Shown: piece by piece, positions 1 through 9,702 of the stretch
Position numbering within the stretch: position 1 is the first letter of the stretch
How the letters are laid out: each line of letters opens with the position of its first letter
From: Streptosporangium carneum
Lineage (GTDB): Bacteria; Actinomycetota; Actinomycetes; Streptosporangiales; Streptosporangiaceae
Reading direction: 5' to 3'
Length of the DNA stretch: 64,000 nt
Assembly (NCBI RefSeq): GCF_027922005.1
Contig: NZ_BSEV01000005.1
Coordinates: 1-64,000, forward strand
The notes under the pieces: generated by a model
Databases searched by the model: none
What the model saw: the letters and a program-made list of their open reading frames with translations, nothing else
Told to the model about the DNA's origin: nothing
Made by a program: the position numbers and the translations under genes

Positions 1-1975
1 CTTCGCCGGTCGTCCCGGTGGCGGCGGTGGCCGTGGCCGTGGCGGCGGCACCGCGGGCGCCTTCGGTCGTCCCGGAGGCCGTCCGACGCGTGGCCGCAAG
101 TCCAAGCGTCAGCGGCGTCAAGAGTTCGACAACATGCAGGCCCCGGCGATCGGCGGCGTGCAGGCTCCGCGTGGCGGCGGTCAGACGATCCGCCTGTCGC
201 GTGGCGCCTCCCTGGCGGACTTCGCCGACAAGATCGGCGCGAACCCCGCGTCCCTGGTGCAGATCATGCTGCACCTCGGCGAGATGGTGACCGCCACGCA
301 GTCGGTCAACGAGGAGACGCTGCAGCTGCTCGCCGCCGAGCTGGACTACAACCTGCTCGTCGTCAGCCCGGAGGAGGAGGACCGCGAGCTTCTCGAGTCC
401 TTCGACATCGAGTTCGGCGAGGACGAGGGCGACGAGGGCGACCTGGTCGCGCGTCCGCCGGTGGTGACCGTCATGGGTCACGTCGACCACGGTAAGACCA
501 AGCTGCTCGACGCCATCCGGCACACCAACGAGGTCGCGCGCGAGGCGGGTGGCATCACCCAGCACATCGGCGCCTACCAGATCGCCACCGAGCACGAGGG
601 CGAGGACCGGAAGATCACCTTCATCGACACCCCGGGTCACGAGGCGTTCACCGCCATGCGTGCCCGCGGTGCCAAGGTGACCGACATCGCCGTCCTGGTG
701 GTCGCGGCGGACGACGGTGTGAAGCCGCAGACCATCGAGGCGCTCAACCACGCCCAGGCGGCGGACGTGCCGATCGTGGTCGCGGTCAACAAGGTCGACA
801 AGGAGGGCGCCGACCCCAACAAGGTCAGGGCCCAGCTCACCGAGTACGGCCTGGTCGCCGAGGAGTACGGCGGCACCACGATGTTCGTCGACATCTCCGC
901 CAAGAACGGCACCGGCATCGACAACCTGCTCGAGGCCATCCTGCTCACCGCGGACGCCGAGCTCGACCTGCGGGCCAACCCGACGATGGACGCCCAGGGC
1001 GTCGCGATCGAGGCGCACCTCGACAAGGGCCGTGGCCCGGTCGCGACCGTGCTGGTCCAGCGCGGCACGCTCAGGGTCGGCGACTCGATCGTCTGTGGCG
1101 AGGCCTTCGGCCGCGTCCGGGCGCTGCTCGACGACAACGGCAAGCTGATCGACGAGGCGGACCCGTCGCGTCCGGTGCTGGTCCTCGGTCTGACCGCGGT
1201 GCCGGGAGCCGGTGACAACTTCATCGTCGTCACCGACGACCGGATGGCGCGCCAGATCGCCCAGCAGCGGGCGGCTCGCAAGCGCATCGCGGACATGGCC
1301 AGGTCCGGCCGCCGCCGCACCCTCGAAGAGCTCTTCAGCGAGATGGAGAAGGGCCAGGTCGACGAGCTCAAGCTCATCATCAAGGGTGACGTCTCCGGTT
1401 CGGTCGAGGCTCTCGAGGACGCCCTGCTCAAGATCGACGTCGGCGACGAGGTGCGCCTGCGGGTGCTCCACCGCGCCGTCGGTGCGATCACCGAGTACGA
1501 CGTCAACCTCGCGGTCGCGGACGACAACGCCGTCATCATCGGTTTCAACGTGCGTCCCGAGGTCAGGGCGCGCGACCTGGCCGAGCGCGAGGGCGTCGAC
1601 ATCCGCTACTACTCGGTCATCTACCAGGCGATCGAGGAGATCGAGGCGGCCCTCAAGGGCATGCTCAAGCCGGAGTTCGAAGAGGTCCAGATGGGCACCG
1701 CCGAAGTCCGCGAGGTCTTCAAGGTGCCGAAGATCGGCAACATCGCCGGTGCGCTGGTCCGTTCGGGCACGATCGTCCGCAACAGCAAGGCACGCCTCAT
1801 CCGTGGTGGTGTCGTCATCTCCGACAACCTCACCGTCTCGTCGCTGCGTCGTTTCAAGGACGACGCGACCGAGGTCCGCGAGGGCTACGAGTGCGGTATC
1901 GGTGTCGGCTACAACGACATCAAGCTCGACGACGTCATCGAGACGTTCGAGATGCGGGAGAAGCCGCGCGTCTGA
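1..1975 (+). CDS. infB: Translation initiation factor IF-2 (5' end missing)
   Basis: GTPase that places initiator tRNA on the 30S subunit and promotes subunit joining. The frame is open from the window edge (first full codon at base 2), so the N-terminal part lies outside. What is visible begins in a Gly/Arg-rich linker, followed by the [10 protein letters not shown] stretch usual in actinobacterial IF-2. The G domain shows G1 GHVDHGKT (about visible residue 159), G3 DTPGHEAFT and G4 NKVDK, followed by the beta-barrel and C-terminal fMet-tRNA-binding regions. It ends in TGA at 1973-1975. DUF503, rbfA, a DHH phosphoesterase gene and truB follow, the standard actinobacterial nus/infB order. Confidence 0.97.
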   Translation, partial: FAGRPGGGGGRGRGGGTAGAFGRPGGRPTRGRKSKRQRRQEFDNMQAPAIGGVQAPRGGGQTIRLSRGASLADFADKIGANPASLVQIMLHLGEMVTATQSVNEETLQLLAAELDYNLLVVSPEEEDRELLESFDIEFGEDEGDEGDLVARPPVVTVMGHVDHGKTKLLDAIRHTNEVAREAGGITQHIGAYQIATEHEGEDRKITFIDTPGHEAFTAMRARGAKVTDIAVLVVAADDGVKPQTIEALNHAQAADVPIVVAVNKVDKEGADPNKVRAQLTEYGLVAEEYGGTTMFVDISAKNGTGIDNLLEAILLTADAELDLRANPTMDAQGVAIEAHLDKGRGPVATVLVQRGTLRVGDSIVCGEAFGRVRALLDDNGKLIDEADPSRPVLVLGLTAVPGAGDNFIVVTDDRMARQIAQQRAARKRIADMARSGRRRTLEELFSEMEKGQVDELKLIIKGDVSGSVEALEDALLKIDVGDEVRLRVLHRAVGAITEYDVNLAVADDNAVIIGFNVRPEVRARDLAEREGVDIRYYSVIYQAIEEIEAALKGMLKPEFEEVQMGTAEVREVFKVPKIGNIAGALVRSGTIVRNSKARLIRGGVVISDNLTVSSLRRFKDDATEVREGYECGIGVGYNDIKLDDVIETFEMREKPRV

Positions 1976-2103
1976 TGCTCCGATCCGGCGAGGAGGACCG
2001 TTCGCCGGCCGTCGGAACCGCCCACGATGTGGGCGGGGCCTTCGGTCGGCGGGCGGCCTCCGCGCCGTCGGCGCACGGTGACGTCCGTGGCGAGTGACTC
2101 AAC

Positions 2104-2403
2104 ATGTATGTAGGTGCCCTGACACTGGACATCCTGCTCGGCGACGTTCATTCGCTGAAGCAGAAGCGCTCCGTGGTGCGTCCCATCATCGCCGAGGTGC
2201 AGCGACGGTTCCCGGGTGTGGCCGTCGCGGAGACCGGCCATCTGGATCTGCACCGCCGTACCGAGATCGGGATCGCCGTGGTCTCAGCGACCGCCGCCAA
2301 CTGCGGCGCGGTGCTGGACGACTGCGAGCGCCTGGTCGCCTTCCACCCGGAGATCGAGCTGCTGTCCGCCAGACAGCGGCTCTACAACGAGGACGAGGAC
2401 TAG
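2104..2403 (+). CDS. DUF503 family protein
   Basis: Small 99-residue protein of the DUF503 family (YlxP-like), a conserved neighbour of infB and rbfA in Gram-positive bacteria and thought to act in ribosome maturation; its biochemical role is not established. The family is recognised from the N-terminal MYVGALTLDILLGDVHSLKQ and the full-length fit. It sits 128 bp after infB and 68 bp before rbfA, so it is very likely in the same transcript. The ATG is used as start because the family begins with this strand. Confidence 0.85.
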   Translation: MYVGALTLDILLGDVHSLKQKRSVVRPIIAEVQRRFPGVAVAETGHLDLHRRTEIGIAVVSATAANCGAVLDDCERLVAFHPEIELLSARQRLYNEDED

Positions 2404-2471
2404 CCACAGGACGGCCGGTCGCGGAGTGAGCCTTCGTGTCCGGTCGTTACTGTGAGAAGGGGGGAGCGAAT

Positions 2472-2954
2472 ATGGACGCCGCACGCGCACGTAAGATCGC
2501 CGACCGGATCCAGCAGGTCGTGGCGGAGATGCTGGAGCGTCGGATCAAGGACCCGAGGCTGGGCTTCGTGACCGTCACCGACGCGCGGATCACCAACGAC
2601 CTGAGCGAGGCCACGGTGTTCTACACCGTGTTCGGCTCCGAGGCGGAGCGGGCCGACTCCGCGGCGGCGCTGGAGAGCGCCAAGGGGCTCATCCGTTCCG
2701 AGGTCGGCCGTCAGACGGGGCTGCGCCACACGCCGACGCTGACCTTCACGCACGACCCGCTCCCCGACAGCGCCCGCCATCTGGACGGCCTGTTCGCCGA
2801 GGCCAAGGCCAGGGACGCCGAGATCGCCCGCAAGGCCGAGGGCGCGCAGCACGCCGGGGACGCCGACCCGTACCGCAGGCCGGAAGAGGACGAGGACGGG
2901 TTCGAGGACGGCGAAGAGGAGCCGTCTGAGCACGCGGGACGCTCCGCGACGTGA
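2472..2954 (+). CDS. rbfA: 30S ribosome-binding factor A
   Basis: RbfA binds the 30S subunit near 16S rRNA helix 1 and aids late maturation and cold adaptation. The 160-residue protein has the KH-type core ([20 protein letters not shown], then [15 protein letters not shown]) and an acidic C-terminal tail. I take the ATG at 2472, preceded by GGGGGAGCG, rather than an in-frame upstream start, because the family begins with the [10 protein letters not shown] segment. The stop overlaps the next gene's GTG (GTGA), suggesting translational coupling to the DHH phosphoesterase. Confidence 0.93.
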   Translation: MDAARARKIADRIQQVVAEMLERRIKDPRLGFVTVTDARITNDLSEATVFYTVFGSEAERADSAAALESAKGLIRSEVGRQTGLRHTPTLTFTHDPLPDSARHLDGLFAEAKARDAEIARKAEGAQHAGDADPYRRPEEDEDGFEDGEEEPSEHAGRSAT

Positions 2955-3949
2955 CGCCCGACGTGCGTGGTGGAGGCTCGGTTCCAGGTCGTGACTGGGA
3001 CCGGGCCGTCGGGCTGGTCTCCTCCGCCGACGAGGTCGCGCTGGCCTGCCACATCTCGCCGGACGCCGACGCGCTCGGCTCGATGCTCGCCCTCGGGATG
3101 GCGTTGCGCGCGCGGGGCAAGCGGGTCACCGCCTCCTTCGGGGAGCGCAGGTTCAGGGTGCCCCGGCTGCTGCGCTTCCTGCCGGGGCAGGAGCTGCTGG
3201 TCGAGCCCGGGGCCTATCCGCCCTCACCCGAGCTGATGATGACGTTCGACGTCCCCATCGCCGACCGGCTCGGCGTCCTGGCCGCGAACGCCGGCAAGGC
3301 GCGAGAGCTGGTCGTGGTCGACCACCACGCCTCCAACACCGGGTTCGGCACGCTCAACCTGGTCGACCCCGGCGCGGCGGCCACCGCCGTGCTCGTGGAG
3401 GAGCTGCTCGACCGGCTCGGCCTGCCGGTCGACAGGGACGTCGCGACCTGTCTGTACGCCGGGCTGGTCACCGACACAGGTTCGTTCAGGCACTCCTCGA
3501 CCACCCCCGAGGCGCACGCCATGGCCGCCCGGCTGCTGGCCACGGGGCTGGATCCCGAGGAGATGGCCAGGGAGCTGTGGGACCGCTCCCCGTTCGGCTA
3601 CCTCAGGGTGCTCGGCGCCGCTCTGGACAGGGTCGAGCTCGACCGCTCCACGGGGCAGGGGCTGGTCTGGACGTTCGTCACCCGGGCCGACCGGGCGGCG
3701 TACGGCCTGCCGTACGACGAGCTCGAGGGGATCATCGACGTGGTCAGGCGCACGGACGAGGCGGACGTCGCCGTGGTCCTCAAGGAGGACGACGACGGGG
3801 CCTGGCAGGTCTCGACCCGTTCGAAGGGCGGGGTGGACGTCTCGCGCGTCTGCGCCGCGCTGGGCGGCGGCGGACACGCCAAGGCGGCGGGCTTCACCTC
3901 CCACCTGCCGGTCGAGCAGACCATGGCGAGCTTCCGCGCCCTGCTGTAG
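2951..3949 (+). CDS. nrnA: DHH-family phosphoesterase, NrnA-like (nanoRNase/pAp phosphatase)
   Basis: NrnA-type enzymes degrade 2-5 nt RNA fragments and dephosphorylate pAp in the cytoplasm. The 332-residue protein has the metal-binding motifs of the DHH superfamily: [11 protein letters not shown] near residue 35, the DHH triad itself (VVDHHASN) near residue 120, and a DHHA1-type C-terminus with the glycine-rich [11 protein letters not shown]. It overlaps rbfA by four bases (GTGA) and precedes truB, the conserved order in Actinobacteria and Firmicutes. Family membership is clear; the exact substrate is inferred from the family. Confidence 0.88.
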   Translation: MTPDVRGGGSVPGRDWDRAVGLVSSADEVALACHISPDADALGSMLALGMALRARGKRVTASFGERRFRVPRLLRFLPGQELLVEPGAYPPSPELMMTFDVPIADRLGVLAANAGKARELVVVDHHASNTGFGTLNLVDPGAAATAVLVEELLDRLGLPVDRDVATCLYAGLVTDTGSFRHSSTTPEAHAMAARLLATGLDPEEMARELWDRSPFGYLRVLGAALDRVELDRSTGQGLVWTFVTRADRAAYGLPYDELEGIIDVVRRTDEADVAVVLKEDDDGAWQVSTRSKGGVDVSRVCAALGGGGHAKAAGFTSHLPVEQTMASFRALL

Positions 3950-4100
3950 CACCCGCGGAGTCCGCGGCCAGGGCTTCGCGCCGCCACGCGTCCTTCGCCG
4001 GGGCGGATGGCCGTCGCCCCGGCGCGGGCTCCCCGGCTCCCGGAGAGCCCGCGCCCGGGTTCCCCGTTCACTTCCACAGCTTCTTTGATGAGGACCTCCC

Positions 4101-5000
4101 ATGAGCACGCCTCGCGCCAAGCGCACCCCGCCGCCGAGCGGACTGATCATCGTGGACAAGCCCGCCGAGTGGACCTCGCACGACGTCGTCGGCAAGATGC
4201 GGGGCGTCGCGGGCACCCGGAAGGTCGGTCACGCGGGCACCCTCGACCCGATGGCCACCGGGGTGCTGGTGCTCGGCGTGGAGAAGGCGACCAGGCTGCT
4301 GGGCCACCTGGCGCTCACCGAGAAGGGCTACGACGGGACGATCAGGCTCGGCCAGTCGACCAACACCGACGACGCCGAGGGGGAGATCACCGCCTCGGCC
4401 TCGGCGGCGGGGGTCGGGGAGGACGACGTCAGGAAGGGCGTCGCCGCCTTGACGGGACGGATCATGCAGATCCCTCCGCAGGTCAGCGCCATCAAGGTGA
4501 ACGGCGAACGCGCGTACAAGAGGGCGAGGGCGGGTGAGGAGGTCGCCCTCGAGGCGCGTCCTGTGACCGTCTCCGCCTTCGAGGTCACCGAGGTCCGCCG
4601 CGAGGGCGACCTGGTCGACGTCGACGTCTCGGTGACCTGCTCCAGCGGCACCTACATCCGGGCGCTGGCCCGTGACCTGGGGGCCGCGCTGGGCGTCGGC
4701 GGCCACCTGACCTTCCTGCGGCGCACCCGGGTGGGACCGTACGACCTGTCGACGGCCCGGACGATCGAGCAGCTCTCCGCCGACTGCGTCATCCTGCCGA
4801 TGGCGGAGGCGGTCGCGGCGGCCTTCCCGCGCCGTGACGTGACCGAGGAGGAGGCGGTCCTCGTCGCGCACGGCGGGCGGCTGCCGTCGCTGCGTCTCGG
4901 CAAGGGGCCGATCGGGGTGTTCGGCCCGGACGGCACGCTGCTGGCGCTGGTCGAGGAACAGGGGAGAATCACCAAATCCCTGGCGGTCTTCGTTCCCTGA
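4101..5000 (+). CDS. truB: tRNA pseudouridine(55) synthase
   Basis: Makes pseudouridine 55 in the T-loop of tRNAs. The 299-residue protein has the TruB opening (GLIIVDKPAEWTSHDVV) and the catalytic motif GHAGTLDPMATG with the invariant Asp near residue 48. The RNA-binding segment SSGTYIRALARDLG follows, then a PUA-like C-terminus. It starts at ATG 4101, 150 bp after the DHH gene, with GAGGA upstream. In most actinomycetes ribF follows directly; here ribF is displaced by nearly 3 kb. Confidence 0.96.
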   Translation: MSTPRAKRTPPPSGLIIVDKPAEWTSHDVVGKMRGVAGTRKVGHAGTLDPMATGVLVLGVEKATRLLGHLALTEKGYDGTIRLGQSTNTDDAEGEITASASAAGVGEDDVRKGVAALTGRIMQIPPQVSAIKVNGERAYKRARAGEEVALEARPVTVSAFEVTEVRREGDLVDVDVSVTCSSGTYIRALARDLGAALGVGGHLTFLRRTRVGPYDLSTARTIEQLSADCVILPMAEAVAAAFPRRDVTEEEAVLVAHGGRLPSLRLGKGPIGVFGPDGTLLALVEEQGRITKSLAVFVP

Positions 5001-5031
5001 CCCGACGCTTCGCGCGGCGAGATGGTGCTTT

Positions 5032-5052
5032 ATGGTTCATGAACCGAACCAT
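5032..5052. promoter_or_regulatory. Nested palindrome upstream of pepA
   Basis: A perfect 12-bp palindrome GGTTCATGAACC (5034-5045) lies inside a second symmetry, ATGGTT at 5032-5037 against AACCAT at 5047-5052. It ends 22 bp before the aminopeptidase ATG, in a relatively AT-rich patch. Position and symmetry suggest an operator or promoter element for pepA; the binding protein is unknown, though the FadR-type regulator at 6591-7421 is a neighbour. Confidence 0.4.
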
Positions 5053-5074
5053 TTAGCGCTGTTAGGAGTGCCTC

Positions 5075-6490
5075 ATGGAGGTGTCCCTCTCCTGTCTGCC
5101 CGCCGCCGAGATCACCGCCGACCTGCTCGTCGTGCCGGTGCGCGAGGGGCACGACCCGGGGCTGGGCCTCGGCGGAGTCCTCGAGCAGGTCAGGTTCACC
5201 GGCCAGACCGGTGAGGAGCTGTTGCTGCCCCGCAGGGACGGCGACGCCTTCACAGCGGGCGCCGTCCTGCTGGTCGGCGTCGGCGCGGGCGGCGACGAGC
5301 ACGCGGTACGGCGTGCGATCGGCCGCGTCGCGCCCAGGCTGGCCGACTTCCCCACGGTGGCGATCGCCTTCCCCCACGTTCAGGCGGTCGTCGAGGGCGT
5401 GCGCCTGGGCGGCTACCGTTTCGACGGCTACAAGAGCGCGCCGCCGCGGCAGGCGCTGCGAGAGGTGATCGTCCTGGCCGGTGAGGAGGGCGGCGCGGAG
5501 CGGGACGGGCTCGCGCGGGCGCGGGTCGTCGCCGACGCGGTGACCTTCGCCAGGGACCTGGTCAACACCCCCGCGGGCGACCTGGTCCCGATGGACCTGG
5601 CCGAGCGGGCGCGCGCGATGGCCGAGACCTGCGGCCTCGGCGTGCGGGTGCTGGAGGCGGCGGAGCTCGGGGAGGGTGGTTTCGGCGGGATCCTCGGCGT
5701 CGGCGCGGCCAGCGCGAACCCGCCGTGCCTGATCGAGGTGAGCCACCCCGGTGACGGCGTCAGCGGCACGGTCGGCCTGGCGGGCAAGGGCATCACCTTC
5801 GACTCCGGCGGGCTGGCCATCAAGAGCCTCAAGGGGATGTCCACCATGAAGTGCGACATGGCGGGAGGCGCGACCATGCTCGCGGTCGTCCAGGCGGCCG
5901 CCCGCCTCGGGCTGCCGGTCGGGGTCACCGCCGTGGTGCCCGCGGCGGAGAACATGGTCAGCGGGACGGCGACCCGTCCGGGGGACGTGCTGACGCACCG
6001 CAACGGGCGCACGACCGAGGTGACCGACACCGACAGCGAGGGCCGCCTCGTGCTGGCCGACGCGCTCGCCTACCTGGCCGAGGGCTCTCCCGACGTGCTG
6101 ATCGACGCGGCCACGCTGACGTATTCGGTGATGCACGCGCTCGGCGAGGAGGTCACCGGGGTGCTCGGCAGCGACGGGGAGCTGGTCGGCGAGCTGGTGG
6201 CGGCCGGCGCGCGGGCCGGGGAGCCGATGTGGGAGCTGCCGCTCTGGGAGCCGTACGCCGAGCGTCTCAGGTCCGAGGTGGCCGACGCCAAGAACGAGGG
6301 CGGCAGTTTCGCGGACGCGACGATCGCCGCGCTGTTCCTGCGTCCCTTCACCGCGGGCCTGCCCTGGGCGCACCTGGACTTCGCCGCGACCGCCTACCGC
6401 GACAGGGCGACCGACCTGGGGCCCGCAGGGGCGACGGGTGTGATGGTCCGCACGCTGATCGGCTATCTGGAGTCCCGTTCCGGGGCCTGA
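5075..6490 (+). CDS. pepA: Leucyl aminopeptidase, M17 family
   Basis: Two-metal cytosolic aminopeptidase that removes N-terminal residues from peptides. In the 471-residue protein the M17 catalytic signature is intact. GKGITFDSGGLAIKS supplies Lys and Asp ligands (near residues 235-245), MKCDMAGGA follows, and DTDSEGRLVLADAL stands for the usual NTDAEGR motif with its Asp/Glu pair. The ATG at 5075 has GTTAGGAG seven bases upstream. It interrupts truB-ribF together with a regulator and the remnant of a peptide-uptake operon, which fits a small peptide-utilisation island. Confidence 0.94.
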   Translation: MEVSLSCLPAAEITADLLVVPVREGHDPGLGLGGVLEQVRFTGQTGEELLLPRRDGDAFTAGAVLLVGVGAGGDEHAVRRAIGRVAPRLADFPTVAIAFPHVQAVVEGVRLGGYRFDGYKSAPPRQALREVIVLAGEEGGAERDGLARARVVADAVTFARDLVNTPAGDLVPMDLAERARAMAETCGLGVRVLEAAELGEGGFGGILGVGAASANPPCLIEVSHPGDGVSGTVGLAGKGITFDSGGLAIKSLKGMSTMKCDMAGGATMLAVVQAAARLGLPVGVTAVVPAAENMVSGTATRPGDVLTHRNGRTTEVTDTDSEGRLVLADALAYLAEGSPDVLIDAATLTYSVMHALGEEVTGVLGSDGELVGELVAAGARAGEPMWELPLWEPYAERLRSEVADAKNEGGSFADATIAALFLRPFTAGLPWAHLDFAATAYRDRATDLGPAGATGVMVRTLIGYLESRSGA

Positions 6491-6497
6491 GCCGTAC

Positions 6498-6530
6498 GCG
6501 GGCGGCCCGGGGCTCTCCTGGACCGCCCGC
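6498..6530. terminator. Hairpin between pepA and the convergent FadR-type gene
   Basis: Inverted arms GCGGGCGG (6498-6505) and CCGCCCGC (6523-6530) can be extended by a CC/GG pair across a bulged A. There is no T-run, as is usual in high-GC actinobacteria. It sits between two convergent stop codons and could end transcription in both directions. Confidence 0.5.
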
Positions 6531-6590
6531 GCCCAAGGCCCGGCCCCCGGCGGCCTCGGCGGGTCGCCTGCCGGGTCTTCCTGCCGTGTG

Positions 6591-7421
6591 TCAGCCGGAC
6601 GGGCGTCCCTGGGCGCGTCCGAGCATGGCGCGCATCATGTCCGAGGTGAGGGTGAAGTGCTCCTCGGCCAGGGAGCCCGCCTGCTCGGCGTCGCCCGCCT
6701 CGATGGCCTCGTAGATCTTCCTGTGCTCGATCAGCGCCCGCTGGTAGTCCTCGGGGTCGTCCTCCCCGTACGGTTCGACGGGGAAGCCCAGGCTCACCCG
6801 CGTCAGCATGTCCCTGCTCAACTCGACGATCTTCGGATTGCCCGTCGAGGCCAGCACGGCGGCGTGGAAGGCGGCGTCCGCGGCCTGCTCCTCGCCCAGC
6901 GTGCGCGCCCTGGCGTAGCCGTCCAGCGCCACGCGCATCGCGGCCAGGTCCTCCTCGGTACGACGCAGCGCCGCGGCCCGCGCGACCATCCCCTCGACCA
7001 GGCAGCGCAGGTCGAACAGCTGCTCCAGCTCGGGCCAGCGGGGCAGGAGCGTCCGGCGCACCGCGGAGGCCGTCGCCTCGGTCCAGCTCGTCCTGACGTA
7101 CGCGCCGCCGGTCCGGCCGCGTTTGATCTCCACGATGCCGACGGCCTGGAGTCTGCCGATGGCCTCGCGGACCGTCGCGCGGCTCACGTCCAGGATCGAG
7201 GCGAGCTCGCGCTCTCCGGGGAGCCGCTCGCCGGGCAGGTAGTCGCCTGTCGCGACGGCGGTCATCAGCCGGTCGGCCACCTCGGTGGCCACCGAGTGCA
7301 CCCTGACGGGGCCGAGGGCTGCGGGCCGGGGGGCGCCGTCCAGCACCTGGTTCAGCATGCGGGAGAGGTCGTCGGTGGTCGGGGGGGTCGCGTCGGGGGG
7401 CACACCCGGCACGTTACACAA
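6591..7421 (-). CDS. FadR-type GntR transcriptional regulator
   Basis: Ligand-responsive DNA-binding repressor of the FadR subfamily. The 276-residue protein has a winged helix (ATEVADRLMTAVATG, then LPGERELASILDVSRATVR) at about residues 44-115. An all-helical FCD ligand domain follows, with the helix EQAADAAFHAAVLAS and later EHRKIYEAIEAGD that carry its usual metal/ligand residues. A start 21 codons further in (MLNQVLDG) is also possible. It is divergent from the chimeric remnant at 7536, whose parent peptide-transport genes it may once have controlled. That target is inferred. Confidence 0.88.
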   Translation of the reverse strand: MCNVPGVPPDATPPTTDDLSRMLNQVLDGAPRPAALGPVRVHSVATEVADRLMTAVATGDYLPGERLPGERELASILDVSRATVREAIGRLQAVGIVEIKRGRTGGAYVRTSWTEATASAVRRTLLPRWPELEQLFDLRCLVEGMVARAAALRRTEEDLAAMRVALDGYARARTLGEEQAADAAFHAAVLASTGNPKIVELSRDMLTRVSLGFPVEPYGEDDPEDYQRALIEHRKIYEAIEAGDAEQAGSLAEEHFTLTSDMMRAMLGRAQGRPSG

Positions 7422-7535
7422 CCTGGTGATCCTATAAAAGGTATTATGTTCAGGCCATTAATCCTTAATATGTCTACAAGCGGACATTCGCCGCATCTGG
7501 CGGCATGCTTCCCCCTTGCTGTATGGAGGATCGCG

Positions 7536-7859
7536 GTGGCCACCCCTGAACCGACCACCCAGGGCTTCGCCCCCTTCGGAGAGTGGCGGACCTGGTATCG
7601 CGTCACCGGCGACCTGACCGCGGGCAGGGCCGCGGGCGGTGTGGCGGACAAGGCCCCGCTCGTCGTGCTGCACGGCGACGTGCCCAGCCCGATCGACCGG
7701 CCGACCGGCTGTTCCCTCCGTCCCCGCTGCCCGATCGCCCAGGAGCGCTGCCGGGTGGAACGCCCGGCGCTGAGCCGTGTCGGCGGACGTCAGGTGGCCT
7801 GCCGCTTTCCAATGCGCTCCCCGATTGGAGCCGAAGCCGGGGAGCATGGCAGGCTTTAG
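7536..7859 (+). pseudogene. Chimeric remnant: proline iminopeptidase head fused to oligopeptide ABC ATPase tail
   Basis: An open frame of 107 residues with a good start (GGAGG then GTG at 7536). Residues 1-47 look like the beginning of a proline iminopeptidase-type alpha/beta hydrolase (FGEWRTWYRVTG, then PLVVLHG, where LHGGPG would normally follow). From residue 47 it continues as the C-terminal end of a DppF/OppF-type ATPase (DVPSPIDRPTGC, then LRPRCPIAQERC and VACRFP, the family's Cys-containing zipper). Both parents lack everything in between. The simplest reading is a deletion joining two genes of a peptide-use operon at about 7673-7682. Neither activity can survive, so I call it a pseudogene. 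Confidence 0.75.
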
Positions 7860-7891
7860 GGGTCGATCCGCTACAACGGGAAGAGGTCGCG

Positions 7892-8845
7892 GTGCGAGCC
7901 TGGCACGGATTGGACGACGTGCCCGAAGACTGGGGCAGGTCCGTCGTCACGATCGGCGTCTTCGACGGGGTTCACCAGGGGCACCAGCAGATGGTGGCCA
8001 GGGCCGTCTCGATGGCGGGGGAGCTCGGGCTCCCCTCCGTGGTCGTGACCTTCGACCCGCATCCGGAGGAGGTCGTGCGGCCCGGCACGCATCCGCCGAG
8101 GCTGACGACGGCCAGGCACCGCACCGAGCTGCTCGCCGGTCTCGGCGTGGACGCGGTCTGCGTGCTGCCGTTCACGCTGGAGTTCTCCCGGATGAGCCCG
8201 GACGAGTTCGTGCAGACCGTGCTGGTCGACCGGCTGCACGCGGCGGGGGTCGTCGTGGGGGAGAACTTCCGTTTCGGCCACAAGGCGTCCGGTGACGTCG
8301 AGACGTTGCAGACCCTCGGTGAGAAGTACGACTTCGTGGCGGAGGCGGTCCCCCTGGTGAGCAACGGCGACACCATCTCCTCCACCCTCATCCGCGAACG
8401 GCTCGCCGCCGGCGACATGGAGGCCGTCGCCGTCGCGCTCGGCCGTCCGCACCGGGTCGAGGGCGTGGTCGTGCGCGGCTACCAGCGCGGCAGGCAGCTC
8501 GGCTTCCCGACGGCCAACGTGGAGTCGCCGGAGTTCACCGCGATCCCCGCGGACGGTGTGTACGCCGGCTGGCTGCAGGGCGTCTCCAACGGCAACCTCC
8601 CGGCCGTCTACGGCGGCCATCGCTGGCCCGCCGCCATCTCCGTGGGCACGAACCCCACCTTCGAGGGGGTGCCCCGCACCGTCGAGGCCTACGCCCTCGA
8701 CCGCGACGACCTCGACCTCTACGGCGCCCACGTGGCGGTGGACTTCGGGCGCAGGCTCCGCGCCAACCTCAGGTTCGACTCGATCGAGGCGCTCATCGCG
8801 CAGATGCACGCGGACGTCGACGAGGCCCGCCGCCTCACCTCCTGA
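7892..8845 (+). CDS. ribF: Bifunctional riboflavin kinase / FAD synthetase
   Basis: Converts riboflavin to FMN and FMN to FAD. The 317-residue protein has the N-terminal nucleotidyltransferase domain with GVFDGVHQGHQ (HxGH near residue 30) and ISSTLIRERL, and the C-terminal flavokinase domain with GYQRGRQLGFPTANV and ISVGTNPTFEG. The GTG at 7892 with GGGAAGAGG upstream gives the usual family length; longer in-frame extensions run into the upstream remnant. It is normally next to truB, but here pepA and the peptide-island genes lie between them. Confidence 0.95.
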   Translation: MRAWHGLDDVPEDWGRSVVTIGVFDGVHQGHQQMVARAVSMAGELGLPSVVVTFDPHPEEVVRPGTHPPRLTTARHRTELLAGLGVDAVCVLPFTLEFSRMSPDEFVQTVLVDRLHAAGVVVGENFRFGHKASGDVETLQTLGEKYDFVAEAVPLVSNGDTISSTLIRERLAAGDMEAVAVALGRPHRVEGVVVRGYQRGRQLGFPTANVESPEFTAIPADGVYAGWLQGVSNGNLPAVYGGHRWPAAISVGTNPTFEGVPRTVEAYALDRDDLDLYGAHVAVDFGRRLRANLRFDSIEALIAQMHADVDEARRLTS

Positions 8846-9117
8846 ACCTCCGCTCCCGCCGCGGGGCGCGTCCGCCCGCCCTGCCGCCCGCCCCGCCGCA
8901 CGCGGGGTCCACGCCCGGCGCGCCCGCGACGATTCGCCCGCGTCGCGGAGCGTCCTCGCCGATGTGCGAGTTTCTGAGGCCTGATGGTAATCTGGCGTGT
9001 CAGCTCTGTAACCGGTGGTGTCGAAGCCCCGGCGCTGATCCCGCCACGGCGACTGTAGGCACGCACGGTCGTTCGGGCATCTGAAGATCCGCGTGCCCGT
9101 AGAGTCCAAGGAGAGAT

Positions 9118-9387
9118 GTGTCGCTCGACACCGCCGCCAAGAAGCAGATCATCGGTGAGTACGCCAAGGGTGAGACCGACACCGGTTCCCCCGAGGTGCA
9201 GATCGCGCTGCTGAGCAAGCGCATCAGCGAGCTCACCGAGCACCTGAAGCTGCACAAGCACGACCACCACAGCCGTCGCGGGCTGCTGCTGCTCGTCGGC
9301 CGCCGCCGCAGGCTGCTGAAGTACCTCCAGAGCAAGGACATCGAGCGTTACCGTTCGCTCATCGAGCGGCTGGGTCTGCGCCGATAA
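9118..9387 (+). CDS. rpsO: 30S ribosomal protein S15
   Basis: S15 binds the 16S rRNA three-way junction of the platform. The 89-residue protein matches the family along its length, with [16 protein letters not shown], the [10 protein letters not shown] segment and the [13 protein letters not shown] helix. The start is GTG 9118, with AAGGAGAG immediately upstream; the preceding ATG is out of frame. It lies upstream of pnp as in most bacteria, with a hairpin between them. Confidence 0.97.
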   Translation: MSLDTAAKKQIIGEYAKGETDTGSPEVQIALLSKRISELTEHLKLHKHDHHSRRGLLLLVGRRRRLLKYLQSKDIERYRSLIERLGLRR

Positions 9388-9393
9388 AATTGT

Positions 9394-9421
9394 GAGGGAG
9401 CGGCGGCCGCGCCGCTCCCTC
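9394..9421 (+). terminator. rpsO 3' hairpin
   Basis: A perfect 12-bp stem, GAGGGAGCGGCG (9394-9405) against CGCCGCTCCCTC (9410-9421), with a 4-nt loop, begins seven bases after the rpsO stop. In other bacteria the rpsO-pnp gap carries a partial terminator and RNase III processing sites; this hairpin is placed for such a role. Confidence 0.7.
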
Positions 9422-9642
9422 ATCTCATACGGGGTGTCGGCGCGTCGCGCCGTCAAGACACGTCCCGATGAGCAAACTGAATAGCCGAGACAGTGCCCCG
9501 CGTCCGCACAGCAAGCGCGCCCCACGGCGTCGGAGGGCCGGTCCTCGGTAGTGGCCCCCGGTCATCATGGCTTCAGCCATACGGAACCGGGCGCTTCGAT
9601 CGAAGACCGGCGCTGCACCTACGGGGAGCCGGCAAGCAGACG

Positions 9643-9669
9643 ACTCAGGCGCGAGACGCGTGCCTGAGT
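9643..9669 (+). promoter_or_regulatory. pnp leader hairpin
   Basis: Perfect arms ACTCAGGC (9643-9650) and GCCTGAGT (9662-9669), with inner GCG/CGC pairing, end 33 bases before the pnp GTG. PNPase in several bacteria controls its own mRNA through an RNase III-cleaved leader stem-loop, so an autoregulatory role is plausible but inferred. Confidence 0.45.
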
Positions 9670-9702
9670 GGACGCGGGCGACCGACCACAAGGAGGTCCC
9701 CC

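Larger units (their letters stand above)
9388..9702 (+). other. rpsO-pnp intergenic region (315 bp)
   Basis: No gene is evident. It carries the rpsO hairpin, a shorter symmetry ATGGCT-TC-AGCCAT (9577-9590) and the 8-bp-stem hairpin just before pnp. This matches a structured pnp leader. An in-frame upward extension of pnp to 9493 is open but lacks a ribosome-binding site. Confidence 0.6.
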
